From: JBBIWA01 sp037439425
GTDB taxonomy: Bacteria > Acidobacteriota > Blastocatellia > RBC074
Assembly: GCA_037439425.1 (NCBI GenBank)
Contig: JBBIWA010000003.1
Span: 62,001-126,000 of the forward strand
Direction: 5' to 3'
DNA length: 64,000 nucleotides
The stretch's first letter is position 1; the number at the start of each line of letters is the position of its first letter. This document shows positions 26,878 through 35,237 of this stretch, one piece after another. The translations under genes were made by a program, and so were the position numbers. The notes beneath the pieces are model-generated. The model had not been told where the DNA came from. It did not search any database and saw only the letters and a program-made list of their open reading frames with translations.

Positions 26878-27165
26878 ATGAACTGCCCGGTCTGTAGGGG
26901 TGCCAATCTGGTGATGTCTGAAAGGCAGGGGATAGAGATTGACTACTGTCCTCAGTGTCGTGGAGTTTGGCTAGATAGAGGTGAGCTGGATAAGATAATT
27001 GATAGATCGTTGAGTGCCTCTCCCGGTCGGAATGTGGAGAGCGCGCCTCCCGGTTATTCGAGCCAGACTGACCCTTCTCGCGGTTACCCTGATTATTATC
27101 AAGGTAGGTATTACAAGGAGAAGAAACGAGAAGGCTTTCTGGCGGACCTGTTTGATTTCGACTAA
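26878..27165 (+). CDS. Zinc-ribbon (zf-TFIIB) protein
   Basis: Small protein of 95 residues beginning MNCPVCRGANLVM...IDYCPQCRGVWLDRGEL, the zf-TFIIB signature with two CxxC pairs binding one zinc. A Ser/Pro/Gly/Tyr-rich middle and a basic end (KEKKREGFLADLFDFD) follow. I chose the ATG at 26878 because family members start MxCPxC; an ATG at 26857 with AGAAGG upstream is also possible. Function is unknown for the family (often co-occurring with stress or membrane proteins). It follows the cytochrome assembly genes but is probably independent. Confidence 0.82.
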   Translation: MNCPVCRGANLVMSERQGIEIDYCPQCRGVWLDRGELDKIIDRSLSASPGRNVESAPPGYSSQTDPSRGYPDYYQGRYYKEKKREGFLADLFDFD

Positions 27166-27350
27166 AGGCTTGACAGGGCCTGAGGCGCGTTGCAGCGAAG
27201 CACGGCCAGCGATTATCCAGGAGAAGCCTCCTAAGTAAAGAGGTTTCAGAGGCAGAGCTTCGTCACCAAGTGAGCAACCTAAGGAAACAACCTCTTGCCG
27301 AGCTTCACGCCAGGAATTAGCGCTGAGCTGTTCATTCCCGTTCACTATGA

Positions 27351-27782
27351 ATGAGCATGAACAAGTCACCCGACAATCTCCGGCTCGTCTATACCCTCTT
27401 TTGCGAGGACGTGCGCTTCGAGGCGAGCAATCATCTGAGCTTGATGGGCGTGACTCATCAGGTGGTTGTTCCGCGCCTGCCAGTGACGATGATCAAGTTT
27501 GCCATCGTCAACCACTGGCGCGGCGAAGGGCAATATCTGAGCGAAGTGCGCGTGCTGACGCCCGACCGGATGCACACCGTGGCCGTTTCCCAGCCCGCCA
27601 GTTTCATCATCCCGCCTGATGGCTATGCTGATAACGTCACGGTCTTCGTCAATATCACTTTCTTCCAACCAGGAGATCACGTCGTGCAGACATTGATCAA
27701 TTCCTCGCTCTTTGCCGAAAGCACACTTCCTATTATTCGTATAGACCAGCCCCCGATTACACATAGCGAGCAAGTCCATTGA
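27351..27782 (+). CDS. Conserved protein resembling the DUF6941 family
   Basis: 143 residues, all-beta, no signal peptide. The pattern YTLFCEDVRFEASNHLSLMGVTHQVVVPRLPV matches a family of uncharacterised bacterial proteins (DUF6941 as I remember it), whose members often begin with an xFCEDIR-like motif and a LMGV turn. The rest predicts a jelly-roll or Ig-like sandwich. It ends 98 bp before transketolase, with a heptanucleotide inverted array between. No function can be assigned. Confidence 0.6.
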   Translation: MSMNKSPDNLRLVYTLFCEDVRFEASNHLSLMGVTHQVVVPRLPVTMIKFAIVNHWRGEGQYLSEVRVLTPDRMHTVAVSQPASFIIPPDGYADNVTVFVNITFFQPGDHVVQTLINSSLFAESTLPIIRIDQPPITHSEQVH

Positions 27783-27789
27783 GAGAAAA

Positions 27790-27857
27790 GGTAGTCAGTA
27801 GCCAGCATTCAGTAGATTGATAACTTCTACTGACAACTGGCTACTGACTACTGACTG
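27790..27857. repeat. Heptanucleotide inverted array (GTAGTCA type)
   Basis: GTAGTCA GTAGCCA GCATTCA GTAGATT faces CTACTGA CAACTGG CTACTGA CTACTGA, a period-7 inverted repeat in the 97-bp gap just before the transketolase Shine-Dalgarno sequence. Same family as 11177-11262. An apparent N-terminal extension of transketolase through it is spurious. Confidence 0.75.
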
Positions 27858-27879
27858 CTCCCCAGAGAGAGAAAGGACC

Positions 27880-29895
27880 ATGATCACCGATAAAAACGCG
27901 AGTCTACTGGATCAACTTTCGATCAACACTATTCGCACGCTGGTGATGGATAGCGTGCAGAAAGCCAACTCCGGACATCCCGGTATGCCAATGGGGATGG
28001 CTGCCGCTGCTTATGTGCTCTGGACGCGCCATCTGCGACACCACCCGAAAAACCCCCGCTGGGCAAATCGCGACCGCTTCGTGCTTTCAGCCGGTCACGG
28101 CTCGATGTTGCTTTACAGCCTGCTCCATCTGACTGGCTACGAAGAATACACGCTCGAGCAGTTGAAGAGCTTTCGGCAATGGGGCAGCATCACGCCGGGC
28201 CATCCTGAATCCGAACTGGCCAGTTGCGTGGAGACCACGACCGGGCCGTTAGGACAGGGCTTCGCTAACGGTGTTGGTATGGCGATTGGCGCCGAATATC
28301 TGGCCGCTTACTTCAATCGGCCAGGGCATGAGATCTTTGATTACTATATCTATGGAATCTGTTCAGATGGGGATCTGATGGAAGGCGTAGCTTCAGAAGC
28401 TGCCTCGCTCGCTGGCCATCTAAGGCTGGGGCGCCTGATCTATCTTTATGACGATAACAGGATCACGATTGATGGCAGCACGGAGCTGGCTTACACGGAG
28501 AATCCAAGTCTGCGCTTTGAAGCCTACGGCTGGCACGTGCAGGAAGTTGATGGTCACGACCTGGCGGCGGTGGATGCAGCGATTCGCGCCGCCAAGGCCG
28601 ATCCACGCCCGTCGCTAATTCGTGCCCGCACCCACATCGGCTTCGGCAGCCCGAACCGACAGGACACGGCCAAAGCGCACGGTGAACCGCTCGGTATTGA
28701 AGAGGTCAAACTGAGCAAACAAAATCTCGGCTGGCCTTACGAAGAGCCTTTCTTTATTCCGGAAGAGGCGCTGGCGAACTTCCGTCAAGCCGTAGTCAGG
28801 GGGCAAAAACTTGAGGCCGAATGGGAGGAGAAATTCGCCGCTTACGAGAAAGCCTATCCTGAATTAGCACAGCAGTGGCGCGATTGGTCCAGCGGCAAGC
28901 TGCCGGAAGGTTGGAGAGCTAAGTTGCCGCAATTCCCGCCCGGCAAAGAGATGGCAACGCGCGAAGCTTCAGGCCACGTTTTGAATGCGATTGCTGATGA
29001 GTTGCCGATGCTGCTTGGCGGCTCGGCTGACTTGCATCCCTCGAACAATACTTTTCTTAAAGAGAAGGGCGTCTTTTCGGCTGCCAATCGCGCTGGCCGC
29101 AACTTCCATTTCGGTGTTCGCGAGCACGGCATGGGTGCGATCATGAACGGCATTGCGCTCACTCGGCCGCTGATTCCTTATGGCGGCACCTTTCTGGTCT
29201 TTTATGACTACATGCGCCCGCCAGTGCGTCTGGCGGCGATGATGGGTTTGCAGACGATTTACGTCTACACACACGACAGCATTGGCCTGGGCGAAGATGG
29301 GCCGACGCATCAGCCGATTGAGCAGTTGGCGGGATTGCGCGCGGTGCCGAATCTGACCTTGATTCGTCCGGCGGACGCCAATGAGACTGTTGTTGCCTGG
29401 CGCGTGGCCTTGGAGAATCGTCATGGGCCCACAGCGATTGCATTGACTAGACAAAAGCTGCCGGTCTTTGATCGCACGAAGTTCGCTTCGGCTGAAGGAG
29501 TTGCGCGCGGCGCATACGTGATGTCGGATCCGGAGAATGGAAAGATTGATGTGATCCTGATCGCGACCGGATCAGAAGTTTCTATAGCTCTCGAAGCGCA
29601 GGCTTCTCTGGCCGAAGCCGGGATCGGGGCGCGCGTCATCAGCCTGCCCAGCTGGGAGCTTTTCGACCGGCAGCCTCAAGCCTACCGCGATGAAGTGCTG
29701 CCGCCGTCAATCACTGCACGACTGGCGATTGAAGCGGGCGTAGCCCAGGGTTGGATGAAGTACGTTGGCGAGCGAGGCGATGTGATCTCTATCGAGCGTT
29801 ACGGAGCCTCAGCTCCTTACAAAGTGCTGATGGAGAAATTCGGGTTCACCGCTGCCAATGTGGTGGCGCGGGCGCGGGCTCTGTTAAGGAAATAA
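27880..29895 (+). CDS. tkt: Transketolase
   Basis: Thiamine-diphosphate enzyme of the non-oxidative pentose phosphate pathway, moving two-carbon units between ketoses and aldoses. The 671 residues hold the three standard domains. The ThDP site shows SGHPGMPMGMA, the GDGxxxEG-like motif CSDGDLMEGVASEAASLAGHL, and DDNRITIDG. The pyrimidine-binding domain shows FHFGVREHGMG, GGTFLVFYDYMRP and DSIGLGEDGPTHQP. The C-terminal domain has LIATGSEVSIAL. AAAGGA lies just before the ATG at 27880. Length and motifs are normal. It stands alone. Confidence 0.96.
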   Translation: MITDKNASLLDQLSINTIRTLVMDSVQKANSGHPGMPMGMAAAAYVLWTRHLRHHPKNPRWANRDRFVLSAGHGSMLLYSLLHLTGYEEYTLEQLKSFRQWGSITPGHPESELASCVETTTGPLGQGFANGVGMAIGAEYLAAYFNRPGHEIFDYYIYGICSDGDLMEGVASEAASLAGHLRLGRLIYLYDDNRITIDGSTELAYTENPSLRFEAYGWHVQEVDGHDLAAVDAAIRAAKADPRPSLIRARTHIGFGSPNRQDTAKAHGEPLGIEEVKLSKQNLGWPYEEPFFIPEEALANFRQAVVRGQKLEAEWEEKFAAYEKAYPELAQQWRDWSSGKLPEGWRAKLPQFPPGKEMATREASGHVLNAIADELPMLLGGSADLHPSNNTFLKEKGVFSAANRAGRNFHFGVREHGMGAIMNGIALTRPLIPYGGTFLVFYDYMRPPVRLAAMMGLQTIYVYTHDSIGLGEDGPTHQPIEQLAGLRAVPNLTLIRPADANETVVAWRVALENRHGPTAIALTRQKLPVFDRTKFASAEGVARGAYVMSDPENGKIDVILIATGSEVSIALEAQASLAEAGIGARVISLPSWELFDRQPQAYRDEVLPPSITARLAIEAGVAQGWMKYVGERGDVISIERYGASAPYKVLMEKFGFTAANVVARARALLRK

Positions 29896-30634
29896 AGAGC
29901 AGCTGTGGTGGAGTCTTTCAGGTCGTTCCTGCGAGGCAGGGGAAAGCAATGAGAATGCTTTGCGGGCGGGACGGCTTGTCTGCGCGCAAGCTCCCGTGGC
30001 CTACCTAGGATTTCTGTAGGAGCTCATCATTGCCCCTGCAGAAGGCGCGCTGCGAGGAGCCAAGACAAACTGAGGTTGGTCAGACATTTTCTGCAAGGAA
30101 GGCCGTGACTTAAAAATTCTGCCTGCTTTCTCTTCTTCTCCTCTCGGGTGTCCGAAGAGCTTGATCGTAGCTGGGCGGAAACCTCCAGGCGTTGAGGCAG
30201 CAGCGCCTGCTAGAGGGTTGAAGAGAATGGATGTGAGTAGTAGCCTAGAGGAAGCTATCGCCCGAATGTGAACAAAAGCAGCGGCAGTAAGGCCTGCTGC
30301 TGAGGTTTGGGCTGGCTGCAGGCGTGGCGCTTTATTCCGGTCGCTGATCAACTTAATACTACAACGGGACTTTGAGCAGCTCCCTCCTCATCGCTGCTGC
30401 CTATGGACTTGCTCTTTCGGATCACCAAGAGCCAGCAAGCATCTGACTGCTGAGTACGGAAGAGTGATCACTCAGGTGAAAATCAAATTGCTCACAGGCG
30501 GCCTCAGCCTCGGCCTTCAGCAGTCACGCTTCAGCCTGGCCTTCCTCAGTTAGTTTGACTTCCTGAAGTCAGGACAGGGGCTTGCTGAGGGGGTTGCATA
30601 CGGGTGCCAATCACTGAAGTCTCGTTGTCGTGCT
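29896..30634. other. 739-bp region without a supportable gene
   Basis: Short open frames on both strands lack start signals and protein-like composition. GAGTCTTTCAGGTCGT at 29911-29926 recurs at 59228-59243, and nearly so at 49630-49645, marking another short dispersed repeat. The segment probably contains the promoter of the PilZ/P450 pair. Confidence 0.4.
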
Positions 30635-30985
30635 ATGTCTGAGCGTAGAGCAGGGCCAAGATTGAAGACGCTGATCACCACAGAGGTGGTGACGCCTGCG
30701 CGTGAGGTGGAAGAGGAGGAAACGTTTCCTGCCACCTGTCTGGACTTGGGCGTAACAGGCATGGTCTTCACCTTTTCGCGTCCGCTGCGCCCAGGCAGCA
30801 CAGTGATTGCTACACTCGGGCTGCCAGATGGTAACATCAGTGCCTACGCCAAGGTGCTGCGGTGTGAAACAACCAGGCGGACAGGGAAGTGGAAGATCGC
30901 TGTCCAGTTTGATCTTCTGTTTGAAGATGACCGGCAAAGGATCGCAGCCTATGTGGAAGCAGAGAGCCGGCGACGTTTGGATTGA
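30635..30985 (+). CDS. PilZ-domain protein
   Basis: 116-residue single PilZ domain, the usual c-di-GMP receptor module. MSERRAGPRLKT gives the RxxxR motif, and CLDLGVTGMVF stands where the D/NxSxxG motif is expected. The Ser is replaced by Gly (LDLGVTGM), so nucleotide binding may be weakened. Strands then follow in typical order (STVIATLGLP, SAYAKVLRC, WKIAVQFD). It ends 4 bp before the P450 start, so the two are co-transcribed, an unexplained pairing. Confidence 0.72.
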   Translation: MSERRAGPRLKTLITTEVVTPAREVEEEETFPATCLDLGVTGMVFTFSRPLRPGSTVIATLGLPDGNISAYAKVLRCETTRRTGKWKIAVQFDLLFEDDRQRIAAYVEAESRRRLD

Positions 30986-30989
30986 GAAG

Positions 30990-32330
30990 ATGGTCACAGC
31001 ACTTTATCCACCAGGACCGAAGACCTTGCTGCCAGGCGCTCACCTACTGGCCTTGCGGCGTGATCCGATTGGTTTTCTGACGAAGCTAGCCCGTAACTAT
31101 GGCGACATTGCCCATTTCAATATTGGCCCGCAGCATATCTTCCTGCTTAATCATCCCGACTACATTCACGACGTGCTGGTGACGCATCATAAAAAGTTTA
31201 TGAAAGGGCGCGGCTTGCAGATGGCCAAGCGACTCCTCGGTGAAGGGCTGCTCACCAGTGAAGGTGAATTTCATCGCCGCCAGCGACGGCTGGCCCAGCC
31301 AGCCTTTCATCGCCAGCGCATCGCCAGCTACGGGACGACGATGGTAGCTTATGGGCTACGTCTCCAGGACCGCTGGCGCGAGGGGGAAAGCTTGGATATC
31401 GCACAGGAGATGATGCGCCTTACGCTGGCAATTGCAGGCAAAACGCTCTTTGATGCGGATGTCGAAGCAGAGGCCAATGAGATCGGTCAGGCTCTTACTT
31501 CGGCGATGGAGTTGTTCAGGACTGTGACTTTGCCTTTCGCCGAGTGGTTGGAGAAACTCCCCCTGCCAATGACGCGCCGCTTCCAGAGAGCCAAAGCGCG
31601 ATTAGATGCCACGATCTATCGCATCATCAATGAGCGTCGCTCAAGCGGCGATGATCGAGGCGACCTGCTCTCAATGCTGTTGCTTCAGCAAGACACAGAA
31701 GGCGATGGTGGCAGCATGAGCGACGAGCAATTGCGCGATGAAGTGATGACGATCTTTCTGGCCGGGCACGAAACAACTGCCAATGCATTGACCTGGACGT
31801 GGTATCTGCTTTCGCAGCATCCGGAAGTTGAGGCGAAGCTGCATGCTGAAATTGATACGGTGCTGGCCGGGCGTTTGCCTACGGCCGAGGATGTGCCGCA
31901 GTTGCGCTACACGGAGATGGTGCTGGCCGAGGCGATGCGGCTCTATCCCCCGGCCTGGGTAATGGGGCGCCGGGCTCTTGAAGATTACCAGATTGGCCAC
32001 TACCTGGCGCCGGCTGGCTCGATTCTGCTCATGAGCCAGTATCTGATGCATCACGATGAGCGTTACTATCCTGAGCCATTTCGCTTTGATCCGGAGCGCT
32101 GGAGGCCAGAAGCGAAAGCTGCGCGGCCATCGTTTGCTTACTTCCCCTTCGGGGGCGGCCCGCGCCGCTGTATCGGCGAAGGGTTTGCCTGGATGGAAGG
32201 CGTGTTGCTGCTGGCCACTCTGGCCGGGCGCTGGCGAATGCGACTTGCACCAGGTCATCGGGTCGAGCTGCAGCCGCTAATCACGCTGCGGCCCAGGTAC
32301 GGGATGCGAATGAGACTGGAGCGGCGATAA
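30990..32330 (+). CDS. Cytochrome P450
   Basis: Soluble haem monooxygenase of 446 residues. The I-helix oxygen motif is AGHETT (258-263), the K-helix EAMR (Glu314/Arg317) and PERW-type meander FRFDPERWRP. The haem loop FPFGGGPRRCIGEGFAWME carries the axial Cys394. An N-terminal Pro-rich start (YPPGPKTLLPGAHLLALRRDP) replaces a membrane anchor. The sequence style is like bacterial class II-like P450s acting on fatty acids, terpenoids or alkanes; no redox partner is adjacent. I set the start at 30990 because the longer upstream frame lies inside the PilZ gene. Substrate unknown. Confidence 0.95.
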   Translation: MVTALYPPGPKTLLPGAHLLALRRDPIGFLTKLARNYGDIAHFNIGPQHIFLLNHPDYIHDVLVTHHKKFMKGRGLQMAKRLLGEGLLTSEGEFHRRQRRLAQPAFHRQRIASYGTTMVAYGLRLQDRWREGESLDIAQEMMRLTLAIAGKTLFDADVEAEANEIGQALTSAMELFRTVTLPFAEWLEKLPLPMTRRFQRAKARLDATIYRIINERRSSGDDRGDLLSMLLLQQDTEGDGGSMSDEQLRDEVMTIFLAGHETTANALTWTWYLLSQHPEVEAKLHAEIDTVLAGRLPTAEDVPQLRYTEMVLAEAMRLYPPAWVMGRRALEDYQIGHYLAPAGSILLMSQYLMHHDERYYPEPFRFDPERWRPEAKAARPSFAYFPFGGGPRRCIGEGFAWMEGVLLLATLAGRWRMRLAPGHRVELQPLITLRPRYGMRMRLERR

Positions 32331-32349
32331 ATTTATTCCCTGGGAGAAT

Positions 32350-32437
32350 CCTGGGCAGGCACGCCTCAGGCGTGGAGGTCTTTATTAAGCGCGCTGCTGC
32401 TGCAGAGCAAGCACGCTAGAAGCGTGCGTAGCCAGGT
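32350..32437. repeat. ~100-bp double-hairpin dispersed repeat, copy 3
   Basis: CCTGGGCAGGCACGCCTCAGGCGTG, the linker TCTTTATTAAGCGCGCTGCT, then GCACGCTAGAAGCGTGCG and GCCAGG. It lies between the convergent P450 and MetE-like genes, where it could serve as a bidirectional terminator. Confidence 0.7.
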
Positions 32438-32529
32438 TCTCATCATTGGCGATGGGCTCATAGCAGGCAGGTGCCTTCTGCTGCCTCAACGAGCAACGAG
32501 GCATGGCCGATGAATGCAACTTGCAAATT

Positions 32530-33678
32530 TTATCCTTCTCGGTCAGTGGATGTGGTGGTCACGTTGGGTTCACCCCACACGGCCCTGGCCGTTTTCACAA
32601 TTAACTCCAGCTTGCGCCGCTGGTCGGCAACAGAGAGGCGATTGCCGATGATCGAAGTGGAAAAGCCACACTGCGGGCTGAGCGCCAGACGCTCAAGCGA
32701 AACGAACTGGCTGGCGGCTTTGATGCGCGCGATGAGCTCCGCTGCCACCTCTAACCGCGCAGACTTCGTGCTCACCAAGCCCAACACGACCATTTTGTCG
32801 TCAGGCACATAACGCAACGGCTCAAATGAGCCGGAGCGCTCGTCATCGTATTCGAGCAGCAATCTCTGCGCGCCCGTGCGCTGAAAGATCGGTCTGGCAA
32901 TCAATTCATAGCTGCCTGAAGTCAGCCACCGGCTGCCTTGATTGCCGCGTCAGAGATGAAAGCCAAATGTCACCCCTGGAAATCCATCCATCACGGCGTT
33001 GTCCAGCTCAATTCCGCGGCTCAGCCACTTATCAAGGCTCCAGCCTTGCCCCTCGTAGAAAGCTCGCGTTTCGGGATCAAGCAGTGAAGTGTAATGTGGG
33101 GCGTCAATCTGGATGTAGGTGGCGCCCAGTCGAACCAGTTCAGCTACTTCCTCACGCAGAATATCAACAATATCGGCCAGGAAACTATCGAGCGTGGGAT
33201 AGACCGCCGTTGACAGTTCTGCTGACCAGAAGTTTGCCCACAGGCTCGGGCTCGGCAAGGTGATCTTGGGCGTGCGCCTGGCGTGAGCGCGCAGATAGAC
33301 GAACTCCTCTGCTGACAGATAACGCTTGCGAGCCAGCTTGTTGGTGACTCCGAGCGCAGCCGGTCGCTCAAGCGACCAATCTCCTACGGCTTCGTTACCG
33401 TGCCAGTTGCCCCACAAGAAAGCGCTGAGGTCGTAATCGCCAAAGCCATCCACCGCTTCAGTCATCTGGCTTTGAAAAGAGAGGCGGCGCATTTCGCCAT
33501 CGGTGACTACTGCCAGCCCCGCTTCTTCCTGCAGCGCAATAGCCTCATCAACGGCGCGATCCTCAATGGCTTTGAACTCTGCTGGCGTGATCAAGCCAGC
33601 GGCCAACTCGGCTCTGGCTTTGAGCAGCTCTGGCGGGCGGAGGAGGCTTCCAATAACATCTGCGTGTGTGGTAATCAC
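32530..33678 (-). CDS. MetE-like cobalamin-independent methionine synthase family protein with in-frame UGA at zinc-ligand Cys
   Basis: A single frame of 382 codons interrupted once, by TGA at 32950-32952 (codon 243). The N-terminal part starts MITTHADVIGSLLRP, the family's S-R-P start. Residues 241-246 read H-L-(UGA)-R-G-N where relatives have HxCRGN. The other zinc ligands are in place: His241, Glu276 (LLLEYDD) and Cys337 (SPQCGFST); in E. coli MetE they are His641, Cys643, Glu665 and Cys726. The protein lacks the N-terminal MetE half, as in short YxjG/core-MetE types that transfer a methyl group to a thiol. It starts 24 bp after mtnC in the methionine-salvage operon. A hairpin follows the UGA. 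It is either a selenoprotein or a pseudogene with one nonsense change. Confidence 0.8.
32917..32941 (-). promoter_or_regulatory. Candidate bacterial SECIS-like hairpin after in-frame UGA
   Basis: Starting 8 nt after the UGA, the transcript can form UCAAGGCAGCC-GGU-GGCUG.... CAGCC pairs perfectly with GGCUG around a GGU loop. A G.A mismatch follows, then AAG/CUU pairs, and an outer U-A. The loop lies 20-22 nt downstream of the UGA and has G in its first two positions. This matches the general bacterial SECIS layout known from fdhF, where a hairpin with a GGU loop lies about 20 nt after the UGA. The fold was drawn by eye and may be coincidental in a GC-rich coding region. Confidence 0.4.
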
Positions 33679-33702
33679 AGTTTGCTCTGGCGTTGGACAG
33701 AC

Positions 33703-34443
33703 CTAAGGGAACACCTCATCGAAAGTGTGAATCACTGGGTGCACGCCTGGTGGTAGCAAGGGCCCAGAGCGCGCGCACAGGGCTGTTTGCATGCCTGCTG
33801 CTTTGGCGGCATCCAGCTCAGCCGTAGCATCCGAGATAAACAAAATCTCTGATGGCGATAACTCCAGTTTCGCGGCAATACGGTTGAAGCTTGCGGCTTC
33901 TTTCTTAGCTCCGGTAGTGGTATCGAAATAGTCGCGAATGAAGCTGCTCAGATCGCCCGCGGTCGAATGGCCAAAGATCAACTTCTGCGCCAGCACGCTG
34001 CCCGAAGAAAAGATCGAGATGGTTCTTTGTTGTCCGGTCCACCTTTCAAAAGCAGGTCGCACGTCCTCATACACCTGCCCGCGCAACTCTCCGCTGCGAT
34101 AGCCTGCCTCCCAAATCTTGCCCTGAAGAGATTTCAAGGCCGTAGACTTGCGATCCTCGTCCATCAGCCAGTGAACATAAGCCACTACCGTCTCTAACTC
34201 ATCGTCCGGCGTCTCATCGCGCCAGGGCGGCGGACCCAGATTGTTTTCTTCGTCACGAGCATGCTCCCGGCGCAGATCAGCGATGTCGGCGCGGACTGCT
34301 TCAGCGTCACGATGCTGATGGAGGAACTCTTTGATGTGCCGGCGAGCATAGGGAAATAGCACCTGGTAGACAAAATCTACGGGCGTAGTAGTGCCTTCGA
34401 TGTCTAGCAAGATGGCTCGCACTTGAGTGTCACACACTAGCAC
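33703..34443 (-). CDS. mtnC: 2,3-diketo-5-methylthiopentyl-1-phosphate enolase-phosphatase
   Basis: HAD-superfamily bifunctional enzyme (E1) of methionine salvage: it enolises and dephosphorylates 2,3-diketo-5-methylthiopentyl-1-phosphate to the acireductone used by MtnD. The motif VRAILLDIEGTTTPVDFVYQVLFPYARRH is diagnostic (DIEGTT is HAD motif I). SIFSSGSVLAQKLIFGHS is motif II; Lys in TGAKKEAASF and FISDATAELDAA complete the site. No ATG starts the frame. GTG at 34443 gives 246 residues and follows the mtnD stop by 8 bp; TTG at 34455 overlapping that stop is an alternative. Confidence 0.94.
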   Translation of the reverse strand: MLVCDTQVRAILLDIEGTTTPVDFVYQVLFPYARRHIKEFLHQHRDAEAVRADIADLRREHARDEENNLGPPPWRDETPDDELETVVAYVHWLMDEDRKSTALKSLQGKIWEAGYRSGELRGQVYEDVRPAFERWTGQQRTISIFSSGSVLAQKLIFGHSTAGDLSSFIRDYFDTTTGAKKEAASFNRIAAKLELSPSEILFISDATAELDAAKAAGMQTALCARSGPLLPPGVHPVIHTFDEVFP

Positions 34444-34451
34444 GGTCAAAC

Positions 34452-35018
34452 TCAACTTAGCGCCGGCTGAGGTGGGATGTAAGCCGGGCCGAGACAAACA
34501 GGTTGATAGTTCTTGTCCACTCCGCTGTTGGTATAGTTTGGCACCCAGCCTGCTGGGTCCTTGAAGAGGCGAATGGCTCGAATCTCGCGCTCGGCGCAGA
34601 GATCAAACCAATGCCAGGTCCCCTTCGGCACGCAGATCAGATCACCGGCTTCCACCTCAATGGCCACTACTGAGCGCTCACGCGGATGAATATGAAACAG
34701 GCCACGCCCGTGGATGATAAAGCGCACTTCGTCATCATCGTGCCAGTGCTCGCGATTGAATTTCTGAAGCATCTCCTCCAAACCGGGCGTCTGCTTGTTA
34801 ACATTGATCACGTCAGCGGTGACATAACCGCCACGCGCTTTGAGTTTCTCGATTTCTTTCGCATAGGCTGCGAGGATCTCTTCTGCTGGCACGTCGGCGG
34901 CGAGAGGATGCGACGGTTCCCAGCGTTCGTAAGCGATCCCGATGCTGGCCAAGCACTCAGTGATGGCTGCGGAATCGGTGAGCGTGCGATTTTCATCAGG
35001 AATTCTCACGATAGCCAT
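34452..35018 (-). CDS. mtnD: Acireductone dioxygenase
   Basis: Cupin enzyme of 188 residues that oxidises the acireductone to 2-keto-4-methylthiobutyrate and formate (Fe form). Metal ligands are His91, His93, Glu97 (REHWHDDDEVRF) and His136 (PKGTWHWFD); HGRGLFHIHP is also conserved. AGGA precedes the ATG at 35018. The upstream extension of the frame passes through a dispersed repeat and is not real. Order mtnB-mtnD-mtnC matches the order of consecutive steps in the pathway; mtnA and mtnK or mtnP are not in the window. Confidence 0.95.
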   Translation of the reverse strand: MAIVRIPDENRTLTDSAAITECLASIGIAYERWEPSHPLAADVPAEEILAAYAKEIEKLKARGGYVTADVINVNKQTPGLEEMLQKFNREHWHDDDEVRFIIHGRGLFHIHPRERSVVAIEVEAGDLICVPKGTWHWFDLCAEREIRAIRLFKDPAGWVPNYTNSGVDKNYQPVCLGPAYIPPQPALS

Positions 35019-35083
35019 AATGATTTCCTCTCTGGCGTTTATAACAAATGAAACTTTTTCTGCTACTGAAGGAGTGACCACAG

Positions 35084-35188
35084 CCTGGGCGCGCACGATC
35101 TGGCGTGCTCTCTGAGGAGAAGAGGGCAGTGGCTTGCAGTCAGTCCTGTTAATGAGCCTGGCACGCTCCCGAGCGTGCGTACCCAGGA
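35084..35188. repeat. ~100-bp double-hairpin dispersed repeat, copy 4
   Basis: CCTGGGCGCGCACG...GGCGTGC at the left and GGCACGCTCCCGAGCGTGCG...CCCAGG at the right, in the gap between mtnB and mtnD. Being inside the operon, it would fold in the mRNA and could adjust relative expression or mRNA ends. Confidence 0.7.
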
Positions 35189-35237
35189 TCGTCGTCATGA
35201 AAATTTCATCTTCTCCCGTGGGCAGTATAGTTGCAGC

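Noticed and set aside
30001..30351. 116-codon minus-strand frame after transketolase
   Set aside because: Composition and lack of start signal look non-coding; no motif.
32530..33678. Ordinary frameshift in the MetE-like gene
   Set aside because: The two halves are in the same frame; only a single TGA codon separates them, so no indel is needed.
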